From assembly GCA_016213455.1 (NCBI GenBank), contig JACRAG010000254.1, positions 1 through 7,943 on the forward strand: a stretch of DNA of 7,943 nucleotides. The letters run 5' to 3'. The notes under the pieces were generated by a model, which worked only from the letters and a program-made list of their open reading frames with translations, had not been told where the DNA came from and ran no database searches. Every line of letters starts with the position of its first letter. The stretch's first letter is position 1. Made by a program: the position numbers and the translations under genes. Shown here piece after piece: positions 1 through 6,190 of this stretch. The DNA is from Anaerolineae bacterium (GTDB lineage Bacteria > Chloroflexota > Anaerolineae > Anaerolineales > Anaerolineaceae).

Positions 1-451
1 CTTTTCGGGGCATTGCCGTCCAGCCAAGAGAATGGATGCGCGGTTCATATGCTGCCAGGTTTGACAGGCCCACCAGGCATCCGCATCCCATTGTCCAAGC
101 CAGCGCTTCAATTTCCATTTCCAGTCTGGCGAGCAATCCGGTTCTTTGGTGCTCCGGGGTGATGATCAAATCAACCACCAGCCCGATCCTGCCTTTGATC
201 ACGCCTTCCAACGGCAGGACGCGCAGTCCAACACAACCCGCCAGCTTTCCGCCCACTTCGGCTAAAAGGCAAACGCCCGGAAAAGCCCCGCCGAAGAACT
301 GCCAGGAATAGTAATCGGCTGGTATTTTGCGGGGATAGGTGGCGTTGAAAAGGTCTGTGAAGAGCTGCGCATCCTCACGCGTGGATCTGCCGTGCCTCAG
401 GGTATACACAGCGGTTAATTCTTTTACCCTTTCCAACCATCGGCTATTCAT
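1..451 (-). CDS. GNAT-family acyltransferase, N-terminal part (cut by the left window edge)
   Basis: I read this frame by hand from the ATG at 451-449; it stays open for 150 codons to base 2, so the C-terminal part lies outside. The pattern is that of a GNAT group common in polysaccharide clusters: YYSWQFF at residues 47-53, an AEVGGKLAG strand-turn-strand at 64-72, the acetyl-CoA motif A segment VVDLIITPEHQRTG at 92-105 followed by a helix, and a later GLSN (128-131) and LGW (142-144), which match the family's G-x-x-N and LGW landmarks. GNAT enzymes move an acyl group from CoA, sometimes from a carrier protein, to an amine or hydroxyl. The last position of the Q/R-x-x-G-x-G/A motif is Leu107 rather than Gly or Ala. 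The start overlaps the end of the acyl carrier protein gene by 8 bases and no clear Shine-Dalgarno precedes it, which suggests translational coupling. The likely acceptor is a sugar amine or hydroxyl, but this is inference. Confidence 0.8.
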   Translation of the reverse strand, partial: MNSRWLERVKELTAVYTLRHGRSTREDAQLFTDLFNATYPRKIPADYYSWQFFGGAFPGVCLLAEVGGKLAGCVGLRVLPLEGVIKGRIGLVVDLIITPEHQRTGLLARLEMEIEALAWTMGCGCLVGLSNLAAYEPRIHSLGWTAMPRK

Positions 452-692
452 GCGCGGGATTGGACAAAACCAACACCGCGATGTCGCGGATTGTCTTTGG
501 TTGAGCAATCTGCGCAGAGGTGAACCGCAGACCAAATTCTTCTTCAATCTCCATCATAAAGGTCAGATGCCCCAATGAATCCCAGCCCGGCAGTGTACCG
601 ACCGCGGAATCTTCACGAATCGTCTCTGTCAGATGCGGAAACGCCCGGTGGGCGCAAGCGTCAATTCGGTTCATCAGTTGTTCAGGAAACAT
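444..692 (-). CDS. Acyl carrier protein (phosphopantetheine-binding)
   Basis: This 82-residue protein is the normal size for a discrete ACP. The attachment motif GWDSLGHL is at residues 36-43, with Ser39 as the expected 4'-phosphopantetheine site. It is followed by the usual acidic helix (EIEEEFGL, 48-55) and a closing helix around TIRDIAVLV. The ATG at 692 lies 3 bases after the FkbH stop and has a GGAG sequence 8 bases upstream, inside the end of the FkbH gene. Its position directly behind FkbH argues that it is the dedicated carrier for the three-carbon unit FkbH loads, not the housekeeping fatty-acid ACP. The absence of ketosynthase or other fatty-acid genes nearby supports this. It acts in the cytoplasm and needs a phosphopantetheinyl transferase encoded elsewhere. 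Confidence 0.93.
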   Translation of the reverse strand: MFPEQLMNRIDACAHRAFPHLTETIREDSAVGTLPGWDSLGHLTFMMEIEEEFGLRFTSAQIAQPKTIRDIAVLVLSNPAHE

Positions 693-695
693 AGG

Positions 696-2387
696 TCATT
701 CTCCAGGCCATTCCAGGGATATCAAATCAGGGCAAAGCTGTTCCGCGCCAACCATCTCCCGCCTCCACGATCCATTGGCCTCAACAAAACCCGCATCCGG
801 CAGGAAGCTCCACGCCATCTGGTTACGTTCTGTCGGCAAATATTCCGCCTGGACCCAGGTGTAGCCTTCTTTCGACAGCTCCGTCAACACGCCAGCCAGA
901 AATGCCTTTTCAATCCCCCGCCCCAATACCCGGCAGCTGAGCAACAAATTATCCATGCGGACAGAGTGTTCAACCTCACTCGTCTCAAATAAAACCGCGC
1001 CAACGATTCCGTTGTCACCAATTCGATCGCTGGTTCTCAAGATGTAAATGCGCCAGGATGGTGATGCGAGCATCGTACTCAACTCGGCTTCGGTATAGCG
1101 GCGCGTGGTCAGGTTGAACTGGTTGGTTCGCTGGATCAATTGAGCCAGGCGGGGCAGGGAGTAGCGATCAAGAGCTTGTATGGAGACAACAATTTGCAGA
1201 CTTGCCAGGAAATCTTCAAGATGGGTGGATTGTGCCTGTAAATCTCTACGACGTCGGTCTTGCGTGTACATTTTTCCACGCTGGCGATCCTCCTGCGTAA
1301 CCGTCAACGCAGTCAGGTACTCCAGACCTGCCAGAAACGCTGGATAGTCCGCAGAATCCACCGGCAGATCAGGAACCTCCACTTCCGGCAGCGCCTGCCG
1401 GATCAATTCCCGTTCATAAGGGGAATCGTCCAGGAAAACGAAACTGCTCAAGGAGAGGCCAAGCTCCTCGGCAATCTCACGCAAATTAGCGGCTTTATCC
1501 TGCCAGTTGATACGCCAGGCAGCGAAATGCTCGGGACGCAACACCATATCCGGGTGATCTGTCAGCGTTTTCAACGCCAGCGCTTCATCATTTTTGCTGC
1601 ACAGCGCCAACAGAACGCCGCTGTGGTTCAGCCGTTTCAGCAATCGCTGAAAATCCCGATAGCCCCCGCCTTGTGGAGAATCTGGCGCAATCCGCAAATT
1701 TTCCGGCCCGTCCTCCCCCAGGATGCCCCCCCACAATGTTTGATCCAGATCCAACACGATGACTTTCTTGCGGTTCCCTCGATAGGCATGAATTACCTTG
1801 CGATACACACCTGCCAGGCTTTCCAACGCATTCCGGCTGAAACGCATACGCCCCAGGTAATAAAAGCGCGCATCGAAAACCTGCCTGCCGCTCTGGGCAA
1901 ACAAACCGGCGAGCGAAAGCACAAATACGCCGGGGTGTTTCTCAGCCAGCCGGGCCAGGATCAGGTTGGCTTCGAGACATAACCGGTGCAAACTAAACGG
2001 ATCTTTGAGTGCATACAGCTCATCGACATGCGGCTGGAGCAGCATCATCTCGTGAATGAAGAGTTTCGAGCCTGGCAGTTTCGCAACGGCTTGTTCGACC
2101 AGGTGCGCCAATTCTGCCAGCCGGTTTGCAGCTTCATCTTGATCCATCCGGCCTTCTTCGCCATGCAAACCGCCAAACCAATCTTCCGGGGCCAGGGCCA
2201 AAAAAAGAATCTCCGGGGCAAACGCAAACAACCCCGAAGAATCGTTCAGGAATTCCTGCACGGCCTGACCATAAGGAGCGATATACCATTCTGGCCTGGA
2301 TAAATCCGATGCGAAACCCCGATCAACCATCCCGGGCAGTTGATCCAGGTTGAATGAACTCAACAAGGCACAGCGCAACCGGTTCAA
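696..2387 (-). CDS. FkbH-like HAD-IIIC protein (probable glyceryl-ACP loading enzyme)
   Basis: Full-length FkbH-like protein of 563 residues. Residues 1-200 form the N-terminal domain usual for long family members. The HAD domain follows: motif I DLDQTLWGG at 213-221 (nucleophile Asp213, Asp215), motif II CSKND at 263-267 (Ser264), the family block NWQDKAAN at 294-301 (Lys298), and motif IV FLDDSPYERE at 318-327 (Asp320, Asp321). Residues about 410-563 match the GNAT-like tail of the family. Characterised relatives in ascomycin, oxazolomycin and tetronate pathways take the glyceryl unit from 1,3-bisphosphoglycerate and place it on an ACP. The next gene is an ACP, which fits this exactly. The start is TTG at 2387: an upstream in-frame stop lies at 2402-2400 and a GGAAGG Shine-Dalgarno sits 6 bases before the TTG. 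Motif I has Gln where the family normally has Asn (DLDNT). Assignment to the family is secure; the acyl unit is inferred. Confidence 0.92.
   Translation of the reverse strand: MNRLRCALLSSFNLDQLPGMVDRGFASDLSRPEWYIAPYGQAVQEFLNDSSGLFAFAPEILFLALAPEDWFGGLHGEEGRMDQDEAANRLAELAHLVEQAVAKLPGSKLFIHEMMLLQPHVDELYALKDPFSLHRLCLEANLILARLAEKHPGVFVLSLAGLFAQSGRQVFDARFYYLGRMRFSRNALESLAGVYRKVIHAYRGNRKKVIVLDLDQTLWGGILGEDGPENLRIAPDSPQGGGYRDFQRLLKRLNHSGVLLALCSKNDEALALKTLTDHPDMVLRPEHFAAWRINWQDKAANLREIAEELGLSLSSFVFLDDSPYERELIRQALPEVEVPDLPVDSADYPAFLAGLEYLTALTVTQEDRQRGKMYTQDRRRRDLQAQSTHLEDFLASLQIVVSIQALDRYSLPRLAQLIQRTNQFNLTTRRYTEAELSTMLASPSWRIYILRTSDRIGDNGIVGAVLFETSEVEHSVRMDNLLLSCRVLGRGIEKAFLAGVLTELSKEGYTWVQAEYLPTERNQMAWSFLPDAGFVEANGSWRREMVGAEQLCPDLISLEWPGE
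701..704 (-). promoter_or_regulatory. Ribosome binding site of the acyl carrier protein gene
   Basis: GGAG at 704-701 on the minus strand lies 8 bases before the ATG at 692. It is embedded in the last codons of the FkbH-like gene, so the two reading frames are closely linked and probably translated in proportion. Confidence 0.6.
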
Positions 2388-2393
2388 ATGACG

Positions 2394-2399
2394 CCTTCC
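2394..2399 (-). promoter_or_regulatory. Strong ribosome binding site that fixes a TTG start
   Basis: Reading the minus strand, GGAAGG occupies 2399-2394, 6 bases before the TTG at 2387-2385. An in-frame TAA at 2402-2400 rules out any start further upstream, and no in-frame ATG or GTG lies between. The FkbH-like gene therefore most likely starts at TTG. Confidence 0.75.
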
Positions 2400-2417
2400 T
2401 TACTGCCCGCACAGCCC

Positions 2418-3194
2418 TCAACCAGCCACATGATGATAAACCGCCAGGTTGGTCCCGCGCAAATGGGCGATGCGCATCCCATCAGCCGCAAATTCACCCA
2501 AACAGACCATCACGTCGGGGTGCAACACCTGGTGATAATCATGCCAGACGATCACCCCTCCAGACCGGATCATCTTCAGAGCATTTTGGGTGTCTGCTTT
2601 GACGTAAGCATACGTGTGTCCCGCATCCACAAAAACAAAATCCATCTGCTGTGCAAAGGGCTCAAAATTGAACCGGGTTGAATCACCCCATACTTGGGAG
2701 ATCTTGTCTGCGACCTGTGATTCTTTGAAGTAATGACCTATGGCGAGGTCAAACGCGCCGGATTTTTGCGCGAGAACCCCATCGATGCCGCCAATCTCCA
2801 GGCTCGCAGCCTGTGACGGTGGGACATCCAGCGTGGTAATGTGGCAATCGTCCGGCGTATTGAGCGCCATTTGCAGGGTGGTCATCCCGTTGTAGGTGCC
2901 AAATTCGAACACTCTTTTGGGCTTCAACCACGCCACGATCAGGCAGATTTTGCATAATTCTTCAATGGAGATATTCCCCCATTGGCCCAAGAATCGCTCA
3001 AGCGTAATCTTTCCCGCTTCAAGCTCAGCCGGAAACACATCACACAGGCGCACAGTGGGGATTAAGCCGCCAATCCTGGCAACCACCTCATCATAGAGGG
3101 CAACTTTAGGAGCCAGCTCTTCACGAATCATCGCTTCAGGTACTTTACCCAATAAATTGCGCAGCTGGGGAAACCGGTCAAACAAGGGGTCCAT
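2418..3194 (-). CDS. Class I SAM-dependent methyltransferase (Methyltransf_24-like)
   Basis: I place the start at the ATG at 3194, giving 258 residues. The frame is open upstream to 3368, but that part lies inside the preceding SDR gene. The 3194 ATG sits 16 bases after the SDR stop and has GGA 7 bases upstream. SAM-binding motif I is FEFGTYNGMTT (residues 96-106) after a predicted helix (74-90). A LDV strand follows at 122-124, the motif FVFVDAGHTYAYV at 186-198 (Asp190, His193) marks the post-II region, and GGVIVWHDYH is at 212-221. The D-x-G-H-x-Y and WHDY elements are typical of small-molecule O-methyltransferases in sugar and antibiotic clusters, some of which use a metal ion. It may methylate the sugar built by the neighbouring SDRs and aminotransferase; the target atom cannot be read from sequence. 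It is probably cytoplasmic, since no signal peptide or membrane segment is visible. Confidence 0.88.
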   Translation of the reverse strand: MDPLFDRFPQLRNLLGKVPEAMIREELAPKVALYDEVVARIGGLIPTVRLCDVFPAELEAGKITLERFLGQWGNISIEELCKICLIVAWLKPKRVFEFGTYNGMTTLQMALNTPDDCHITTLDVPPSQAASLEIGGIDGVLAQKSGAFDLAIGHYFKESQVADKISQVWGDSTRFNFEPFAQQMDFVFVDAGHTYAYVKADTQNALKMIRSGGVIVWHDYHQVLHPDVMVCLGEFAADGMRIAHLRGTNLAVYHHVAG

Positions 3195-3210
3195 GATTTT
3201 TTCCGCTCTC

Positions 3211-4140
3211 TCAGGCGTTGGAATACGGATTCTTGAACGAAATCGCCGATAGACCTTTGGCAAGCTCGCTGATTCCATCTTCAACCGAGATGGTTGTGTC
3301 ATACCCCAGGTCATTGATTTTCTTATAACTGACCGTGTAATTCCGTTTATCCATGTCTTCGCCCACATTGGCGTAATGAATGTATCCCGGAACCTGGGCG
3401 TTGATCAATGAACAAATCTGTTCCTTCGAGAAATTCATTTTATCCGAACCAATATTGTAGATATGCCCACGCATCTGGTCGGCGTGTTCCACACCAAACA
3501 CAAAAGCCCGCCCCATATCGTGCACATGGATGAAGGTGCGCATGAAATGTTTCTCATACACCACCAGGTAACCCTGGGTCAACAACCGGTAAGTGAAATC
3601 ATTGATCAACAAATCCAGGCGCAGGCGCGGCGAAATGCCAAAAGCCGTCGCAAAACGATAGGCAATGGTCGAGCATTCATCTACCAGGATGCGTTCCGCC
3701 AGAGTCTTGGTCTGACCATACAGGCTCAGCGGATTCAACGGAGTCTCTTCGGTGCAGGTGTTCTCGACCGCACCGTAGTTGCTGCCGGTTGACCCAAACA
3801 AGACCAGTTGGTCTTTACTCACTGCCGCGGCAAGGTTTCGCGTTCCGCGAACATTGACTTCTTCTGCCACCTGGGGTTCCTTGCGGCAGGCCGGGTAGCC
3901 CACGATGGCTGCCAGGTGAATAATGATGTCACAGCCCTTTACCGCATCTCGCACTTCATTTTCATTCCTCACATCGCCGCGCATAAACTCAAATAATGGG
4001 TTGCGGAAGTAAGGAAGTATCTGATCTCCGCCAAACATGAGGCTGTCAAACACCCGGACCGGATAGCCACGCTGCAGCAGTTGGGGAATCAAGGATGTCC
4101 CCACAAAACCCGCACCACCTGTAATGAGCACCTTTTCCAT
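3211..4140 (-). CDS. NAD-dependent epimerase/dehydratase (extended SDR, nucleotide-sugar type)
   Basis: A 309-residue protein, typical length for an extended SDR. It begins with the Rossmann dinucleotide motif TGGAGFVG (residues 7-14), has the GDV motif at 55-57 (Asp56), HLAAIVG at 75-81, an active-site Ser/Thr stretch GSTGSNYG at 116-123, and the catalytic YGQTK at 141-145 (Tyr141, Lys145). Later blocks RTFIHVHDMG and YNIGSDKMNFS are standard for nucleotide-sugar epimerases and dehydratases of the GalE/WcaG group. The reaction is likely NAD(P)-linked oxidation and reduction at a sugar carbon, giving epimerisation, ketoreduction or dehydration. I cannot tell which, or which nucleotide sugar. 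The start is firm: ATG at 4140 with GGAGG 7 bases upstream, 18 bases after the previous stop. It is followed 16 bases later by a methyltransferase gene, so the two may act in succession. Confidence 0.9.
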   Translation of the reverse strand: MEKVLITGGAGFVGTSLIPQLLQRGYPVRVFDSLMFGGDQILPYFRNPLFEFMRGDVRNENEVRDAVKGCDIIIHLAAIVGYPACRKEPQVAEEVNVRGTRNLAAAVSKDQLVLFGSTGSNYGAVENTCTEETPLNPLSLYGQTKTLAERILVDECSTIAYRFATAFGISPRLRLDLLINDFTYRLLTQGYLVVYEKHFMRTFIHVHDMGRAFVFGVEHADQMRGHIYNIGSDKMNFSKEQICSLINAQVPGYIHYANVGEDMDKRNYTVSYKKINDLGYDTTISVEDGISELAKGLSAISFKNPYSNA

Positions 4141-4147
4141 CGTACAA

Positions 4148-4152
4148 CCTCC
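4148..4152 (-). promoter_or_regulatory. Consensus ribosome binding site of the second SDR gene
   Basis: GGAGG at 4152-4148 on the minus strand lies 7 bases before the ATG at 4140. It is the best Shine-Dalgarno match I saw at any start in the window and occupies most of the 18-base gap after the upstream stop. Confidence 0.7.
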
Positions 4153-4158
4153 AATCGA

Positions 4159-5079
4159 TCAAAGAACCGTTTCGTAATAGGCTACCGTCTTGCGAATCCC
4201 TTCACGATGATCAGTAAATTGAAAATCCGGAAACATGGAGCGGAAACGGCGGTCATCCAGGACTTTCCGCAGCGCTCCATCCTGATATTGGGTATTGAAC
4301 ACCAGCCGACCTTTAAAGCCGATCTCTTCAGCGATCATTTCTGCCGACTCGCGGATCGAATACCCGCGGTTCTGGGCGATATTCACCGGCTCCACCAGCG
4401 GGCTTTCCCGATGAAGCGCAAGACCAAGCAGCGCGACCACATCCTCCACATAAGCCCATTCGCGAACTGGCTTGCCCGTACCCCAAATTTCAAATTCGTC
4501 TTTCCCGGCATTTCTGGACTGGATCATGCGAATGATCATCCCGTTCAACGCATGGGTTTTATTCGGATCTGGCGAATCGCCCGGACCGAAGGTGTTGGGG
4601 ACCAGCAGGTTCACGCTGTCAACACCAAATTGCTTGCTGAAACAACGCGCAGTCACATAAACAAAACGTTTGTAATTGCCGTAGGCATAAACTGATTCGT
4701 GCACCTGCCCTGCCCACCAGTCGTCTTCCAGATGAATGTCCGCATCACCGGGGTAAGAGCAATTTGACAACGGGTTGATGATCCTGGCTTTCGGGCAGGC
4801 AGATTGAGCTGCCTGGTAAATATTCAACGTCATACGCAGGTTGTCAGCCAACACGTCCGCAGCCCGCGAACTGACATAATGCACGCTGCCCACATGCGCC
4901 GCAAAGTTGAAGATCGCGTCCGGATTCAGGTGCTGGAAGCATGCAAGTGTCTGAGCGTAATCGCGCAAATCCACGCCGTCAGCCCGGGATACGCAGGTGA
5001 CAACATGAGGTGTGGATTTCAACACCTGCTGCAAGTGACGACCCATAAATCCATGTCCGCCGAGAATCAAAATTCTCAT
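4159..5079 (-). CDS. GDP-L-fucose synthase-like NAD(P)-dependent epimerase/reductase
   Basis: An extended SDR of 306 residues from the ATG at 5079. It starts GGHGFMG (residues 7-13) and follows the GDP-L-fucose synthase (GMER/WcaG) pattern: NFAAHVGSV at 58-66, SNCSYPG at 105-111, YAYGNYKR at 131-138, VPNTFGPGD at 160-168 and REWAYVEDV near 206-214. The E. coli enzyme uses Ser107, Cys109, Tyr136, Lys140 and His179; matching residues here are Ser105, Cys107, Tyr133, Lys137 and His176, so both the reductase and the 3,5-epimerase residues look intact. The usual substrate is a GDP-4-keto-6-deoxyhexose; no GDP-mannose 4,6-dehydratase is in the window, so the real substrate is open. An alternative ATG at 5088 overlaps the aminotransferase stop; I prefer 5079 because GGA lies 8 bases before it and the Rossmann motif then starts at the usual distance. 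Confidence 0.9.
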   Translation of the reverse strand: MRILILGGHGFMGRHLQQVLKSTPHVVTCVSRADGVDLRDYAQTLACFQHLNPDAIFNFAAHVGSVHYVSSRAADVLADNLRMTLNIYQAAQSACPKARIINPLSNCSYPGDADIHLEDDWWAGQVHESVYAYGNYKRFVYVTARCFSKQFGVDSVNLLVPNTFGPGDSPDPNKTHALNGMIIRMIQSRNAGKDEFEIWGTGKPVREWAYVEDVVALLGLALHRESPLVEPVNIAQNRGYSIRESAEMIAEEIGFKGRLVFNTQYQDGALRKVLDDRRFRSMFPDFQFTDHREGIRKTVAYYETVL

Positions 5080-5081
5080 AA

Positions 5082-6179
5082 TCACCATCCTGCCTTTACG
5101 GCGCCAATCACCTGATCCACCTCTTGGTCTGAGAGGCCGGAATGCAAAGGGATGGACACCTGCTTTTCATTGAACAATTCCTGGTTGGGTAAATCTGGAG
5201 TGAGCCCGCCAAAGACGGAATTGTGGTCTATACGCAAATGGACCACTGAACTCGGGACTCCCCTGGCCTGCAATGCGCGGATAAAATCCGTTCGGCGGTC
5301 CACCAGCAGGGTGAACAGCCAGGCGGCGCTCTCGCGATCCGCTCGATTATCCAACAATGTAATTCCGGGGACCTCCACCAGTGCCTGACGGTAACGACCG
5401 GCGATTTCCCTGCGGCGATTCAATATTTGTTCAAACGCCTGTAAATTTCCCAGGCCTACCGCGGCAGCCAGGTCATTCAGGTGAACTTTGTACCCAACTT
5501 CCGAAATATCATATTCACGCTCACCCAGGATGGATGGGCGGCTGTTCGCGCGATCGATGCCAAACCAGCGCAAAGCGCGCGCGCGATGCACCTCAGCATC
5601 CTCCAGGCAGCAAATCGCGCCTCCATCACCCGTGGTCAGGTGTTTGATGGCCTGGAAAGAAAAAGCCGTGAACCGCGAAATTGCCCCCACCGGGCGGCCT
5701 TTATAGGTCGCCCCCAAAGCGTGTGCCGCGTCTTCGATCACCGCCAGGTGATGCGTATCAGCCAAAGCGTTGATCTCATCCATGTCGCAGGGATACCCGG
5801 CCCAATGCACCGGCAGGATAGCCTTTGTGCGGTCGGTGATCCGTTGCCGGATGGATTCAACGCTGATATTCCCCGTCGCCAGATCAATATCCGCGAACAC
5901 CGGACGGGCTTGCTGCATCAACACCACCAACCCGGTCGCCACGAAGGTTTGCGCAGGAAGAATAACCTCATCGTCAGGACCAACCCCGGCCAAAACCAGC
6001 GCCAGGTGCAGCGCAGCAGTGCCGCTGTTCACCGCCACCGGGTTGACAAGCCCCAGTTTCGAAGCCAGGGCTTCCTCAAAGGCTTTGACCATCTTGCCTT
6101 CACTCAACCAGGTGGAGGTAAGCACATTGTTTGCCAGTTGAATGGCCTCCGGAGATACGGTTGTGTGGAAAAATTCCAT
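5082..6179 (-). CDS. DegT/DnrJ/EryC1/StrS-family PLP-dependent sugar aminotransferase
   Basis: A 365-residue protein from the ATG at 6179, normal for the family. It shows the ordered landmarks of a sugar aminotransferase: VNSGTAALHLAL at 50-61 (phosphate-binding SGT), LPAQTFVAT at 74-82, PVHWAG at 123-128, EDAAHALGA at 149-157 (Asp150 for the PLP ring nitrogen), and FSFQAIKHLTTGDGG at 173-187 with Lys179 as the PLP Schiff-base residue. That Lys separates it from the ColD-type dehydratases, which have His there. It should transfer an amino group, normally from glutamate, to a keto-sugar nucleotide such as a 4-keto-6-deoxy sugar. A TTG at 6194 is in frame but lies inside the upstream gene; the ATG at 6179 is 11 bases after that stop, with GAGAG 8 bases before it. 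The downstream SDR follows immediately. Confidence 0.93.
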   Translation of the reverse strand: MEFFHTTVSPEAIQLANNVLTSTWLSEGKMVKAFEEALASKLGLVNPVAVNSGTAALHLALVLAGVGPDDEVILPAQTFVATGLVVLMQQARPVFADIDLATGNISVESIRQRITDRTKAILPVHWAGYPCDMDEINALADTHHLAVIEDAAHALGATYKGRPVGAISRFTAFSFQAIKHLTTGDGGAICCLEDAEVHRARALRWFGIDRANSRPSILGEREYDISEVGYKVHLNDLAAAVGLGNLQAFEQILNRRREIAGRYRQALVEVPGITLLDNRADRESAAWLFTLLVDRRTDFIRALQARGVPSSVVHLRIDHNSVFGGLTPDLPNQELFNEKQVSIPLHSGLSDQEVDQVIGAVKAGW

Positions 6180-6190
6180 GCTAGTTACTC

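Noticed and set aside
1260..1982. A 240-codon open frame on the + strand.
   Set aside because: It is antisense to the FkbH-like catalytic domain and shows no recognisable domain.
2388..2417. The 30-base gap before the FkbH-like gene as an internal promoter or terminator.
   Set aside because: It is the largest gap but holds only a ribosome binding site; I see no -35/-10 pair, no stem-loop and no T-run.
4081..4695. A 204-codon open frame on the + strand.
   Set aside because: It is antisense to the end of the GDP-fucose-synthase-like gene and the start of the next SDR, spans their junction, and has no motif.
5575..5585. An alternating GC run that could suggest Z-DNA or a simple repeat.
   Set aside because: It is only 11 bases long and is explained by Arg-Ala codons in a conserved stretch of the aminotransferase.
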